DNA of 64,000 bases from Emcibacter sp048269205 (GCF_048269205.1 NZ_JBLXJC010000001.1:434001-498000), one strand, 5' to 3'. Shown: positions 53,165 through 63,150, counted from the stretch's first letter. Program-made: numbers and translations. The notes: a model not told the origin generated them from the sequence alone.

Positions 53165-54142
53165 ATGAAGATATTCAGGCATTACGACGATATACCGGAT
53201 ACCTGCAGGGGATCTGTCATTGCCTTGGGCAATTTTGACGGTTTTCACAAGGGGCATCAGATCGTCATAGGACGGGCTGGACGTATTGCCCGGGAAATGA
53301 AGACCTCGCTTTCGGTGCTGACCGTAGAACCGCACCCCCGCACCTTTTTTAATCCGTCGCAGGAGGACTTCCGGCTGACCTCCTTTCGCACCAAGGCGCA
53401 TTTGCTGGAACAATTCGGCGTAGACCAGCTGTTTACCCTGCCCTTTGACAGGGATTTCTCGAAAATGACGGCCCAGGATTTTGTTCTGGATGTTCTGCGG
53501 GACAAAATCGGCGCCCTGCATGTGGTCACCGGTTATGACTATCGTTTCGGTGCGGGACGCGGCGGCGGGACAGATGTGCTGGGCTGGCTCAGTGAAGTGG
53601 AACAATTCGGCTACACCATTGTGGAGAAAGTGATGGAAGGGGATCATATCTATTCTTCTACCAATATTCGCGACAGTCTGCGCCAGGGGGATGTGCGCCA
53701 GGTGGCGGAGCGCCTCGGCCACTGGTGGAGCGTGGAAGGCCATGTGATCCAGGGGGATCAGCGGGGGCGGATGATTGGGTTCCCGACCGCCAATATCTCC
53801 ATGGATGGCTATCTCAAGCCGCTGGCCGGTGTCTATGCGGTCCGGGTGATTATCGAGGAGGAAGGTATCTGGCAGGGGGTGGCCAATGTGGGCCGCAGAC
53901 CCACCTTTGACAAAAAGGATATTCTGCTGGAGGTTCATCTTTTTGACTTTGACGATCACATTTACGACCATCCGGTGAAAGTGGAGTTTGTCGACTTCAT
54001 CCGCGAGGAAGCCAAGTTCGATGGTCTGGAGGCCCTGAAGACGCAGATCGGGCAGGATTGCCTGACGGCCCGCGAGCTTCTGGCAAAGCCGGAAAATGCC
54101 CGGGATTATATTCCCGTTCCCCGCCTTGAAGATTATCTTTGA
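53165..54142 (+). CDS. ribF: Bifunctional riboflavin kinase/FAD synthetase
   Basis: RibF makes FMN and FAD from riboflavin. The 325-residue protein has the adenylyltransferase domain first, with ALGNFDGFHKGHQ near residue 20 and SSTNIRDSLRQGDV near 165. The riboflavin-kinase domain has RMIGFPTANI near 205 and GVANVGRRPTF. ileS and lspA follow, the common bacterial order. Confidence 0.96.
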   Translation: MKIFRHYDDIPDTCRGSVIALGNFDGFHKGHQIVIGRAGRIAREMKTSLSVLTVEPHPRTFFNPSQEDFRLTSFRTKAHLLEQFGVDQLFTLPFDRDFSKMTAQDFVLDVLRDKIGALHVVTGYDYRFGAGRGGGTDVLGWLSEVEQFGYTIVEKVMEGDHIYSSTNIRDSLRQGDVRQVAERLGHWWSVEGHVIQGDQRGRMIGFPTANISMDGYLKPLAGVYAVRVIIEEEGIWQGVANVGRRPTFDKKDILLEVHLFDFDDHIYDHPVKVEFVDFIREEAKFDGLEALKTQIGQDCLTARELLAKPENARDYIPVPRLEDYL

Positions 54143-54259
54143 GATATAATCGCCTGATTCCGCTTCCCGCCCGAGAAAAGGCTCGACAGTAAGCAACAAG
54201 CCTTGCTACAAAGTGACGTTTTTCAGTCCGGAACCCAAGCTCTGACAACAAGAAAAGAC

Positions 54260-57100
54260 ATGACCAAAGATTATCGCACAAGTATCTTCCTGCCGAAGAC
54301 CGACTTTCCCATGAAAGGCAACCTGCCTAACCGGGAACCCCAGTGGCTCGAGCGCTGGAGGGAGAACGATATTCCCGGCCGCCTGCGCAGGGAAAGCGAA
54401 GGTAAAGAGAAATTTATCCTTCATGATGGCCCGCCCTATGCCAACGGCGATATCCATATTGGTCATGCCCTGAACAAGGTTTTGAAGGACGTGATCGTCC
54501 GTGCCAAGCAGATGTCCGGTTTTGATGCAGTGTATGTGCCGGGCTGGGACTGCCACGGCCTGCCAATCGAATGGAAGATCGAGGAAAAATACCGCAAGAA
54601 AAAGAAATCCAAGGACGAGGTGCCTTTGAGCGAATTCCGTCAGGAATGCCGCGACTTTGCCGCCCACTGGATTGATGTGCAGCGGGAACAGTTCAAAAGG
54701 CTCGGCATTTTCGGCGACTGGGACAATCCCTATCTGACCATGAATTTCGCGTCAGAAGCCAAGATTGAGGAAGAGCTTCTCAAATTCCTGATGAACGGTG
54801 GCCTGTACCGGGGCGCCAAGCCTGTCATGTGGTCAGTGGTGGAAAAAACCGCCCTCGCCGAGGCCGAAGTGGAATATCAGGATGTGACCTCCACCCAGAT
54901 CGATGTGGCCTTCGAAATCACCGACAGCCCGATCAAGGAGCTGGTTGGCGCCAACGCGGTCATCTGGACCACGACCCCCTGGACCATCCCCGTCAACCAG
55001 GCGCTGGCTTACGGGGCCGAGGTGGATTATGTGGTGGCCGAGGTTGACGGCAAGCGTGTGCTTGCGGCTGAAGCGTTGCTTGGATCCCTTCTTGGACGTA
55101 TGGGATATGAAGGGGCGACACCTGCTGCGTTGTGGAAAGGAAAGGGCTCTGATCTCGCCGGTACCAAGGCAAAGCACCCGATGGCGCATCTTGGTGGATT
55201 CTATGAAACTCCCCGCCCGTTCCTGTCCGGTGATTTTGTCACCACCGATGCTGGTACCGGCCTGGTGCATATGGCGCCGGACCATGGTGAAGATGACTTC
55301 TACCTCTGCAAGGAAAACGGCATCGATCCGGTTTTCGCGGTCACCGACGGCGGCACCTACCGGGATGACTGGCTGTGGCTTGGCGGTCAGGGCAATGTGA
55401 TCAACAAGAAATTTGTCGCTTCGGACGGCCCGATCTGTAGTGATTTGCGCGACAGCGGTCAGCTGCTGGCGGCAAGCGACGATTTCGAGCATTCGTACCC
55501 GCACAGCTGGCGGTCCAAGGCCAAGGTGATCTTCCGCTGTACGCCGCAGTGGTTCATCAGCATGGACACCAACGACCTGCGCGACACGGCACTGAGCGAA
55601 ATCGAAAAAGTGAAATGGTTCCCTCAGACCGGCCAGAATCGCATCCGTTCCATGGTGGCGGATCGTCCCGACTGGGTGATCTCCCGCCAGCGCGCCTGGG
55701 GTGTGCCGATCTCTCTTTTCGTACGCAAGTCCGATGGCGAGCTGTTGAAAGACGAAAATGTCAATCGGCGCATTATCGAGGCTATGAAGGCAGAGGGCGC
55801 CGACGCCTGGTTCGCTTCCGAGCCCAGCCGGTTCCTTGGTAACGACTATAATCCTGACGATTATGAACAGGTCATGGACATCCTGGATGTATGGTTCGAT
55901 TCCGGCTCCACCCATAGCTTCGTGCTGGAGGACCGCCCTGACCTGCAGAGCCCGGCTGACCTTTACCTGGAAGGTACCGATCAGCATCGTGGCTGGTTCC
56001 AGTCCTCGCTTCTGGAAAGTTGCGGCACCCGGGGCCATGCGCCCTACAAGGCGGTGCTGACCCACGGCTTTACCCTGGATGAAAAGGGACTGAAAATGTC
56101 CAAGTCTCTGGGCAACGGCGTCGATCCGCAGAAGGTGGTCAATCAGTATGGCGCCGACATCATCCGCCTGTGGGTGACCTCCACCGATTATTTCAACGAT
56201 CACCGGATCGGCGACAATATCATCAAGGGCCAGGTGGAAGCCTACCGCAAGATTCGCAACACGCTGCGCTTCCTGCTCGGCAACCTGGAAGGATTCGCCG
56301 AGGAAGAGCGTCTGCCGGTATCCGAGATGCCGGAACTGGAACGTTGGGTACTGCATCGCCTGAGCGAACTGGACGTGCTGGTGCGCGACTGCATCGAGAA
56401 TTATAATTTCCACCGGATGTATAATGCGCTCTATAACTTCTGCATTGTCGATCTGAGTGCGTTCTATTTCGACATCCGCAAGGATGCGCTTTATTGCGAT
56501 GGGCTGATGACGTCGCGTCACCGGGCCGCGCGTACGGTACTGGATGCCATTTTCCATTGCCTGACCCGCTGGATGGCCCCGATTTTGGCCTTTACGGCTG
56601 ACGAGGTCTGGCAGGCCCGTTTCCCTGATGACAGGGACAGCGTACATCTGAAGGAATTCTATGATGTGCCGGCCGACTGGCGCGACGAGGCGCTGGCCGC
56701 CAAATGGTCGAAGGTCCGGTCCCTGCGCCGGGTGGTGACCGGGGCACTGGAAGTGGAACGTCGCGAGAAGCGCATCGGCTCCAGCCTGCAGGCGAAAGTG
56801 GCGGTTTACGTGGCCGATGGTGGCTATGTGGACGCCCTGAAAGACATCGACCTCGCCGAAATCAGTATCACATCCATGGCGTCCCTGGTGGAAGCCGCGG
56901 CACCGGCAGGGGCCTTTACCCTTGAAGATGTGGCGGATGTGGCTGTGGTGCCGGAACTTGCCGATGGTAACAAGTGCGAACGCTGCTGGCAGGTGCTGCC
57001 GGAAGTGGGCACCATCGACGGGCATGAAGACATCTGCGGCCGCTGCGCCGAAGCGGTGGACGCGCTGGGTATCGAGCTTCCGGAAAAAGAAGAGGCCTGA
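54260..57100 (+). CDS. ileS: Isoleucyl-tRNA synthetase
   Basis: IleS charges tRNA-Ile. I start at MTKDYRTSIFLPKTDF, giving 946 residues; a 19-residue longer frame from TTG lacks family likeness. The class-I motifs are PYANGDIHIGHALNK near 60-75 and LKMSKSLGN near 610. The C-terminal zinc ribbon has CERCW and CGRC. This is the bacterial type 1 form. It overlaps the lspA ATG by one base. Confidence 0.97.
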   Translation: MTKDYRTSIFLPKTDFPMKGNLPNREPQWLERWRENDIPGRLRRESEGKEKFILHDGPPYANGDIHIGHALNKVLKDVIVRAKQMSGFDAVYVPGWDCHGLPIEWKIEEKYRKKKKSKDEVPLSEFRQECRDFAAHWIDVQREQFKRLGIFGDWDNPYLTMNFASEAKIEEELLKFLMNGGLYRGAKPVMWSVVEKTALAEAEVEYQDVTSTQIDVAFEITDSPIKELVGANAVIWTTTPWTIPVNQALAYGAEVDYVVAEVDGKRVLAAEALLGSLLGRMGYEGATPAALWKGKGSDLAGTKAKHPMAHLGGFYETPRPFLSGDFVTTDAGTGLVHMAPDHGEDDFYLCKENGIDPVFAVTDGGTYRDDWLWLGGQGNVINKKFVASDGPICSDLRDSGQLLAASDDFEHSYPHSWRSKAKVIFRCTPQWFISMDTNDLRDTALSEIEKVKWFPQTGQNRIRSMVADRPDWVISRQRAWGVPISLFVRKSDGELLKDENVNRRIIEAMKAEGADAWFASEPSRFLGNDYNPDDYEQVMDILDVWFDSGSTHSFVLEDRPDLQSPADLYLEGTDQHRGWFQSSLLESCGTRGHAPYKAVLTHGFTLDEKGLKMSKSLGNGVDPQKVVNQYGADIIRLWVTSTDYFNDHRIGDNIIKGQVEAYRKIRNTLRFLLGNLEGFAEEERLPVSEMPELERWVLHRLSELDVLVRDCIENYNFHRMYNALYNFCIVDLSAFYFDIRKDALYCDGLMTSRHRAARTVLDAIFHCLTRWMAPILAFTADEVWQARFPDDRDSVHLKEFYDVPADWRDEALAAKWSKVRSLRRVVTGALEVERREKRIGSSLQAKVAVYVADGGYVDALKDIDLAEISITSMASLVEAAAPAGAFTLEDVADVAVVPELADGNKCERCWQVLPEVGTIDGHEDICGRCAEAVDALGIELPEKEEA

Positions 57101-57585
57101 TGTTTGCTCGCGGTCTGATCCTGGCAGCTGTTGTTTTCCTGCTGGACCGTCTCAGCAAATGGTGGTTCATGGACGTCTATGAACTGGCCCGGAAGGGCGT
57201 GGTCGAAATCCTGCCCGTATTTAATGTTGTTATGGTCTGGAATCGCGGCGTCAGCTTCAGTCTTTTTTCTGCGGAGACGGACACAGGCCGTTGGTTTCTG
57301 GTGGGAATGACTTCTGTGATCGTTGCCATATTGCTGTTTTGGCTCAGATCCGTGCACACTCGTCTCACAATGGTGGCAATAGGGCTTGTCATTGGCGGCG
57401 CAATTGGTAACATCTATGACCGCGTCATATACGGGGCTGTGGCAGACTTTTTTCAGTTCCATGTGGGGGACTGGTCTTTTGCAGTGTTCAATGTGGCGGA
57501 CTGTTTTATATCCTGCGGAGCAGTGGTGCTGGCCTGGGATGCCTTTTTCGGCAGCGGTCGCGCCGACAAGGAACAAAAGAACTGA
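57100..57585 (+). CDS. lspA: Lipoprotein signal peptidase
   Basis: LspA cleaves the signal peptide of prolipoproteins in the inner membrane. The 161-residue protein has four transmembrane helices. The catalytic aspartates are in VIYGAVADFFQF and FNVADCFISCG, the two family motifs. It starts within the last base of ileS. The next gene encodes a lipoprotein, its likely substrate. Confidence 0.96.
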   Translation: MFARGLILAAVVFLLDRLSKWWFMDVYELARKGVVEILPVFNVVMVWNRGVSFSLFSAETDTGRWFLVGMTSVIVAILLFWLRSVHTRLTMVAIGLVIGGAIGNIYDRVIYGAVADFFQFHVGDWSFAVFNVADCFISCGAVVLAWDAFFGSGRADKEQKN

Positions 57586-57634
57586 CAGGACTGTCACCCT
57601 GAATGGCAGATATCGATTGAAAGGGAATATTTTG

Positions 57635-57847
57635 GTGATCAGACATGTAATGTTAATCGGGGCAACGGCAATGACCCTCATTCTTTCCGCCTGTGGCGGG
57701 AAGGACGCTCCGGACGAGTTTCTGGTTCTTAAAAACCCGTCTCTGGCGGTACCGCCGGAATATCACCTGCGTCCGCCGGGAGATGATGGCGCGACGGAAA
57801 CCTATACGCCGGAAGAACTGGCCCGTCAGGCTTTGTTCGGCGAATAA
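57635..57847 (+). CDS. DUF3035 small lipoprotein
   Basis: This 70-residue lipoprotein has the lipobox ILSAC near residue 21 and the DUF3035 signature DEFLVLKNPSLAVPPEYHL, then a C-terminal EELARQALFG. I start at GTG 57635, nine bases after AAGGGA; TTG 57632 and ATG 57650 are alternatives. The gene is conserved between lspA and the M16 peptidases in alphaproteobacteria. The function is unknown. Confidence 0.8.
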   Translation: MIRHVMLIGATAMTLILSACGGKDAPDEFLVLKNPSLAVPPEYHLRPPGDDGATETYTPEELARQALFGE

Positions 57848-57893
57848 TCCTGTTGCTTTCCTGTGACATGACCTCTCCGGACGGGAGACTGAA

Positions 57894-59300
57894 ATGACCG
57901 GCTTTTTCCTCCAGACAAGAAGAGTAAGGCAGGGCGCGGTGTTCATCGCTGTCCTGGTGCTTCTGTTTGTCTTTTCTGCGTCTGCCCGCCCGGACCAGGC
58001 GATTGTCGACAGCTTCACACTGGATAACGGCATGCAGGTGGTGGTCATTCCCGATCACCGCGCGCCCATCGCGACCCATATGGTCTGGTATCATGTCGGG
58101 GCGGCTGACGATCCGAAGGGACAGTCCGGCCTCGCGCATTTTCTCGAGCATATGATGTTCAAGCGCACGGAAAAACTGGCCGAGGGGGAATATTCCCGCA
58201 TCGTCGCCCGCAATGGCGGCCGGCAGAATGCCTTCACTTCCGCTGATTATACAGGCTACTACCAGACTGTGGCTGTGGATCGCCTGCCGCTGATGATGGA
58301 ACTTGAGGCTGACCGCATGGTGGGCCTGGTTCTGGACGAACAGGACATTGTCTCGGAGCGTGATGTGGTGCTGGAAGAGCGCAGCATGCGCATTGACAGC
58401 CAGCCCATGTCCCTGCTCAGGGAACAGATGGCCGCGGCCCAATACAGTATTCATCCTTACGGCATTCCGATCATTGGCTGGCGCCGGGAGCTGGAAAAGC
58501 TGTCGCTGGAGAATGTGCGGAATTTCTATGATAAATATTATAATCCGGCGAATGCCGTCCTTGTCGTTGCCGGGGATGTGACAACGGATCAGATTCGGGA
58601 TCTTGCTGAAAAATACTATGGCCCTCTCAAGGGGACGCCGTTGCCGAAACGGAAGCGCCCGCAGGAACCTGAACAGGCCGAAGCCAAACGTGTGGATTAT
58701 CGGGATCAGCGAGTTCAGCAGCCCACCTGGCTTCGCAGCTATCATGCCCCCAGCTACAGCGCCGGTGAAAAGCAGCATGCCCCTGCGCTGGATGTGCTGG
58801 GTGAAATCCTGGGAGGGGGTGTGACCAGTCGCCTTTATCAGAAGCTTGTGGTCGAACAACAGGTGGCCGTGGCCTCGGGTAGCCAGTACAGCTCTACATC
58901 CTATGATCCCGACAGCTTTCTTTTGTATGCCATTCCGCGTCCCGGCCTGGCGGAAACGCCCGAAAAGGCGCTGGAGATACTGGAACAGGCCACTGACGGG
59001 GTGATCGCCGACCTGCTGGACAAGGGCGTCAGCGACGAGGAATTGAACCGGGTGAAAAACAGTCTCGTGGCGGATATGATCTATGCCCGGGATTCAAACA
59101 GCACCATGGCCCAGATTTTCGGCCAGGCGCTGACCAGTGGCAATACCATCAAGGATGTCCTTGCCTGGCCTGATAACATTCGGGCTGTGACAAAACAGGA
59201 CGTGCTGGAGGCGGCGAGGTATGTGCTGGACATCCGGAAGTCTGTTACCGGACGGTTGTTACCGGAAATGCAGCCTGAGGCAGAGGGAGTTACAAAATGA
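57894..59300 (+). CDS. M16-family zinc metallopeptidase, active partner
   Basis: This 468-residue pitrilysin-family peptidase has an N-terminal signal or membrane segment (about residues 13-35). The inverted zinc motif HFLEHMMFK (H-x2-E-H) lies near residue 83, with the third ligand glutamate in LEEERS-like VVLEERSM near 160. It is probably periplasmic. It overlaps by 4 bp an M16 gene that lacks the motif, so the two likely form a heterodimer. Confidence 0.92.
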   Translation: MTGFFLQTRRVRQGAVFIAVLVLLFVFSASARPDQAIVDSFTLDNGMQVVVIPDHRAPIATHMVWYHVGAADDPKGQSGLAHFLEHMMFKRTEKLAEGEYSRIVARNGGRQNAFTSADYTGYYQTVAVDRLPLMMELEADRMVGLVLDEQDIVSERDVVLEERSMRIDSQPMSLLREQMAAAQYSIHPYGIPIIGWRRELEKLSLENVRNFYDKYYNPANAVLVVAGDVTTDQIRDLAEKYYGPLKGTPLPKRKRPQEPEQAEAKRVDYRDQRVQQPTWLRSYHAPSYSAGEKQHAPALDVLGEILGGGVTSRLYQKLVVEQQVAVASGSQYSSTSYDPDSFLLYAIPRPGLAETPEKALEILEQATDGVIADLLDKGVSDEELNRVKNSLVADMIYARDSNSTMAQIFGQALTSGNTIKDVLAWPDNIRAVTKQDVLEAARYVLDIRKSVTGRLLPEMQPEAEGVTK

Positions 59301-60655
59301 AACTGAGATCCCTGCTTCTGTTCCTGACAGTGATTCTGGCCCTGCCGGCCGGGCGCGTTCTAGCGGCCATGGATATCCAGAAAGTGATCAGCCCGCTGGG
59401 TGTTGAAGCCTGGCTGGTGGAAAATCACACCATTCCGTTGATCAGCATACGTTTTGCTTTCCAGGGCGGCGAAGTGAAGGACCCGGCTCACAAGGCGGGC
59501 CTGTCAGCCTTGGTGTCCGGCCTTCTGGATGAAGGCGCGGGTGATCTGGACTCCCGCGCATTTCAGAGCCGACTCGAAGAAAAAGCCATCAAGCTTGGCT
59601 TTTCATCCGGACGGGACCGTTTTAGCGGTTACCTCAAGACATTGACAGAAAACCGGTCTGAAGCCTTTGATCTTCTTTCCCTGGCCCTGAACAGGCCCAG
59701 ATTCGATCAGGACGCCATTGACCGTGTTCGCCAGCAACTGATCACCATTTTGCTCAGGCAGAAGGAAGATCCGGGCAGCATGGCGTCTGAAATCTTCCGG
59801 GAACATACCTTTCCCGACCACCCCTATGGTGTCAGCCCCATCGGGACCGAGGAGACCCTGAAGGCTCTCAGTCGGGACGATCTGGTGCAATATATGGAAG
59901 AGCGCGTGACCCGGGATCGGCTGGTGATCAGTGTGGTTGGCGATGTGACGGCCGAGGAACTGGGCGATCTTCTGGACCGGGCCTTTGGTTCACTGGTGGA
60001 CGAGGCCATTGATGCCCGTGTTACCGACGCCAAGCCGAAGATGCCGGCAGCTCTGTATCTTAAGCGGCATCCCGGCCATCAGTCTAAAATCCTGTTCGGC
60101 CATGCGGGGATCAAGCGTCTGGACCCGGACTGGTATGCGGCCTATGTGATGAACTATATTCTGGGCGGTGGTGGCCTGACATCACGCCTGTCGGAAGTGG
60201 TGCGCGAGGAAAATGGTTTGGCCTATTCGGTGGGAACCGGATTTCAGCCCATGGAATACAGTGGGCTGTTCAGCGGCAGCATGGGCACACAGAATGAGCG
60301 TGCGTCGGAAGCCATTGCCCTGACGCGGCAGGAAATTCGCCGCCTTCGCGAAGAGGGGGTGACAGAGAAGGAACTGGAAGATGCCAAGACCTATCTCACC
60401 GGTTCCTATGCGCTTAATTTTTCCACCAGCGATGCCATTGCCGGGCAATTGCTCGGGGCCCAGATTCTGGGATTTGAACCGGTCTATTTTGACCGCCGCA
60501 ATGAATATATCGATGCGGTCACCTGCGACCAGATCCGCCGGGTTGCCAGGCGCCTGCTGCATCCGGATAAATTGTTCTGGGTTGTTGTGGGAAGTCCTGT
60601 CGGGCTTGAAACTCTGGATATTCCGCTGAGGGGCGATGCGGTGATAAAGGAATAG
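59297..60655 (+). CDS. M16-family peptidase-like protein, inactive partner
   Basis: This 452-residue M16 protein has a signal peptide (about residues 1-23, ending VLAA). Where an active enzyme has H-x2-E-H it has LVSGLLDEGAG near residue 72, so zinc cannot bind. The glycine-rich LGGGGLTSRLSEVVRE and the R/Y pair used for substrate binding are retained. It pairs with the upstream active subunit, as in bacterial M16B and mitochondrial-processing-type enzymes. Confidence 0.92.
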   Translation: MKLRSLLLFLTVILALPAGRVLAAMDIQKVISPLGVEAWLVENHTIPLISIRFAFQGGEVKDPAHKAGLSALVSGLLDEGAGDLDSRAFQSRLEEKAIKLGFSSGRDRFSGYLKTLTENRSEAFDLLSLALNRPRFDQDAIDRVRQQLITILLRQKEDPGSMASEIFREHTFPDHPYGVSPIGTEETLKALSRDDLVQYMEERVTRDRLVISVVGDVTAEELGDLLDRAFGSLVDEAIDARVTDAKPKMPAALYLKRHPGHQSKILFGHAGIKRLDPDWYAAYVMNYILGGGGLTSRLSEVVREENGLAYSVGTGFQPMEYSGLFSGSMGTQNERASEAIALTRQEIRRLREEGVTEKELEDAKTYLTGSYALNFSTSDAIAGQLLGAQILGFEPVYFDRRNEYIDAVTCDQIRRVARRLLHPDKLFWVVVGSPVGLETLDIPLRGDAVIKE

Positions 60656-60673
60656 GGAAGACGGTGACCGGGA

Positions 60674-60856
60674 TCAGATGCCCGGCCGGCTCCCGCGGTG
60701 CTCGCCGCGCAAGTCCCGCAGCAGTTTGATTTCCACGACCAGCAGAAGAATGCTGCCGGCTGCCAGCAGAACCTGGTGTTTGTCTGCAATACCCAGCGCT
60801 GCGGCGGAAAGTCCGCCAAGCCCCAGCCCGAAAATAAGACCATGTACAAGTTTCAT
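60674..60856 (-). CDS. Small two-helix membrane protein, unknown
   Basis: This 60-residue frame has two hydrophobic helices (about residues 5-24 and 28-46) followed by a basic tail (KLLRDLRGEHRGSRPG). I do not recognise it. The ATG at 60856 has GGGGA about eight bases upstream, which supports translation. It is antisense to nothing and lies between the M16 gene and mutL. Hydrophobic composition makes a chance ORF less likely, but function is unknown. Confidence 0.55.
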   Translation of the reverse strand: MKLVHGLIFGLGLGGLSAAALGIADKHQVLLAAGSILLLVVEIKLLRDLRGEHRGSRPGI

Positions 60857-61065
60857 ATGTGTTCCCCGGCAATTAATGTTGTTTTCTTCTAGACGTTTTG
60901 GTTTGCCCTAACCATGATTTGGATCCTAGCCCCCTAATATGTCTTCCGCATGTCAGCAATGTGAAAATATAGGGCTATTTTGTGGCAGACAGACTTGCTA
61001 AGATGCCGTCCGAAGGGATAAGACTTGCAGGGGAAAAATACAAATAAACCGGAGATCAATTTTAC

Positions 61066-62934
61066 GTGAAGATCCGCCGCCTTTCCGAAAGTACTATCAA
61101 CCGAATTGCCGCCGGGGAAGTGATTGAGCGTCCGGCCAGCGCCGTGAAGGAGCTGGTGGAAAATGCGCTTGACGCCGGGGCCCGTAACATTGGGGTAATG
61201 ATGGCCCGTGGAGGCCGGGAACTGATTGCGGTAACCGATGACGGTTGCGGCATGGACCGGGATGAACTGGAGCTGGCAGTGGAGCGACATGCCACCAGCA
61301 AGCTTCGCGAAGACGACCTCACCCATATTACCACCATGGGCTTCCGCGGCGAGGCCCTGCCGTCCATCGCTTCTGTGGCCCGCTTTGCCATGTCGAGCCG
61401 CCCGCAGGGTTCTGACGAAGGCTGGCGAATGGAAATCGAGGGCGGTAAAAAGAAGGCCGTGCAGCCGGCGGCGCAGGGGCCTGGTACCCGGGTGGAGGTG
61501 AGGGACCTTTTCTTCGCGACGCCGGCCCGGCTCAAATTTCTCAAGACCGAACGCACAGAATATTCATATGCCCTCGATGTGATGAAACGTCTTGCCATGG
61601 CCCATCCGGAGGTGGCCTTTTCCTTGAGCGACGGGGAACGGAAAAGCTTTCAGGTTTCTGCCGCGCAAGGGGAGCTCCTGGACAGCCGCCTCAGGCGCCT
61701 GTCGGCCATTCTCGGGCATGAGTTCGCCGATAATTCCCTTGCCATAGAGGTGGAGCGGGAAGGTATTCGGCTCAGCGGTTTTGCCGGGCTACCCACCTTT
61801 AACCGGGGCAACGCCCAGCACCAGTATCTGTTTGTCAACGGCCGACCGGTCAAGGACAAGCTGCTCACCGGCGCCGTCCGCGGGGCCTATATGGACTATC
61901 TGGCCCGGGACCGGCATCCGGTGCTTGCCCTGTTTCTGGAGGTGCCGCCGGAACTGGTCGATGTGAATGTGCATCCGGCCAAGGCTGAGGTGCGTTTCCA
62001 GGACAGCGCCCTGATCCGCGGCCTGATTGTCGGCAGTTTGCGCCGGGCGCTGGAAGGGGCCGGACACCGGTCGTCCAGCACAGTGGCTGACCAGGCTCTG
62101 GGCGCCATGCGGCCTGAACTTTCCGAACCCGCATTGAAACCCCATAGCGGCATGTATCAGGGAAATTATGGTCGTTACCGCTCAACACCTTCCTATCCTT
62201 CCGGATTTGCCGACCAGGCGTCGGAGTTCCAGCGTCCTCTGGACCAGGGCAGGCAGTATGGTCTTGGAGAGCAGGAAGAGCAGCCTTTCGCCCCGCCGGT
62301 GGGCCGTCATGAGGCGGAGCAGGCACCTTCTGCAAATCAGCCGGACCTGACCAAATATCCCCTGGGGGCCGCCCGGGGACAGCTCCATGAAACCTATATC
62401 ATCGCCCAGACGGAAAGCGGCATCGTACTGGTGGACCAGCATGCCGCCCATGAACGGCTGGTTTACGAGCGAATGAAAAAGAATATGGCCGAAACCGGCG
62501 TACCGCGCCAGACCCTGCTGCTGCCGGAGGTGGTGGAGATCGACCAGGGCGCCGCCGACCGTCTTGCGGCACGAACGGAAGAGCTTTCCGAGCTTGGTCT
62601 GGTGCTGGAAGCCTTCGGCGAGGGGGCCGTAGTGGTTCGGGAGGCACCTGCCTTGCTGGGCGATACGGACATCAAGGGGCTGGTGCGCGATCTTGCCGAC
62701 GAGCTTGCCGAACTGGACGAAGCGCTGTCTCTGAAAGAGCGGCTGGAGGAGGTTTGCTCCACCATGGCCTGTCACGGCAGTGTGCGGGCTGGAAGGCGTT
62801 TGACGACCGAGGAAATGAATGCCCTGCTCCGGGAGATGGAGGCTACCCCCCATTCCGGCCAGTGCAATCATGGTCGCCCTACCTATGTGGAACTGAAACT
62901 GTCCGATGTGGAGAGACTGTTCGGCCGCCGCTAA
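61066..62934 (+). CDS. mutL: DNA mismatch repair protein MutL with intact endonuclease motif
   Basis: MutL links MutS to downstream repair. The 622-residue protein starts at GTG with GGAG upstream. The GHKL ATPase motifs are NRIAAGEVIERPASAVKELV, DDGCGMD and GFRGEAL. The C-terminal domain has the metal-binding endonuclease motif DQHAAHERLVYE (D-Q-H-A-x2-E-x4-E) near 455, with ACHGSVR and QCNHGRP. It is therefore the nicking type, as expected in organisms without MutH. Confidence 0.97.
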   Translation: MKIRRLSESTINRIAAGEVIERPASAVKELVENALDAGARNIGVMMARGGRELIAVTDDGCGMDRDELELAVERHATSKLREDDLTHITTMGFRGEALPSIASVARFAMSSRPQGSDEGWRMEIEGGKKKAVQPAAQGPGTRVEVRDLFFATPARLKFLKTERTEYSYALDVMKRLAMAHPEVAFSLSDGERKSFQVSAAQGELLDSRLRRLSAILGHEFADNSLAIEVEREGIRLSGFAGLPTFNRGNAQHQYLFVNGRPVKDKLLTGAVRGAYMDYLARDRHPVLALFLEVPPELVDVNVHPAKAEVRFQDSALIRGLIVGSLRRALEGAGHRSSSTVADQALGAMRPELSEPALKPHSGMYQGNYGRYRSTPSYPSGFADQASEFQRPLDQGRQYGLGEQEEQPFAPPVGRHEAEQAPSANQPDLTKYPLGAARGQLHETYIIAQTESGIVLVDQHAAHERLVYERMKKNMAETGVPRQTLLLPEVVEIDQGAADRLAARTEELSELGLVLEAFGEGAVVVREAPALLGDTDIKGLVRDLADELAELDEALSLKERLEEVCSTMACHGSVRAGRRLTTEEMNALLREMEATPHSGQCNHGRPTYVELKLSDVERLFGRR

Positions 62935-63122
62935 CTCTCGTCGCTAAAGGCAGTTTCCACTTCCGGGATTGCCCGCTCGAGCAATTCCACCACCGATGTC
63001 ATGTCGTCCTTCCTGGCTTCTTCAAGCAGATATTTCAGGCAGGCGATACTATCGTCCCGGTCACGCCGGACCATGGCCAGATACACTTCCAGATCAAATT
63101 CTGCATTTTCCCCCTCAGGCAT
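62931..63122 (-). CDS. Small acidic protein of unknown function downstream of rsmD
   Basis: This 63-residue acidic protein (MPEGENAEFDLEVYLAM ... ETAFSDES) is predicted all-helical with no membrane segment. I do not recognise it. I start at ATG 63122; a TTG five codons upstream (63137) is also open. There is no Shine-Dalgarno before the ATG, but TATAAT ends seven bases upstream, so it could be leaderless. Its stop overlaps the mutL stop region by 4 bp, tail to tail. Confidence 0.55.
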   Translation of the reverse strand: MPEGENAEFDLEVYLAMVRRDRDDSIACLKYLLEEARKDDMTSVVELLERAIPEVETAFSDES

Positions 63123-63128
63123 GCAGAA

Positions 63129-63150
63129 ATTATACAACTATAAGTTGTAT
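63129..63150 (-). promoter_or_regulatory. Possible promoter with operator-like palindrome
   Basis: Reading the minus strand, TTTATA (63157-63152), a 17-base spacer and TATAAT (63134-63129) form a plausible promoter whose start would fall at or near the ATG at 63122. The spacer contains a perfect palindrome ATACAACT-TAT-AGTTGTAT (63150-63132 on the minus strand). This is inferred by eye. Confidence 0.35.

Noticed and set aside
53012..54199. 395-codon minus-strand frame opposite ribF
   Set aside because: ribF shows all family motifs on the plus strand; the antisense frame has no ribosome site and no family likeness.
54833..57025. 730-codon minus-strand open frame opposite ileS
   Set aside because: ileS is unambiguous, and the antisense translation is rich in His, Gln and Pro with no motif.
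60484..60872. Two longer minus-strand frames overlapping the small membrane protein region
   Set aside because: They run into the M16 gene antisense and are Arg/Trp/Ser-rich; the 60-residue frame with two helices and a ribosome site is the better call.
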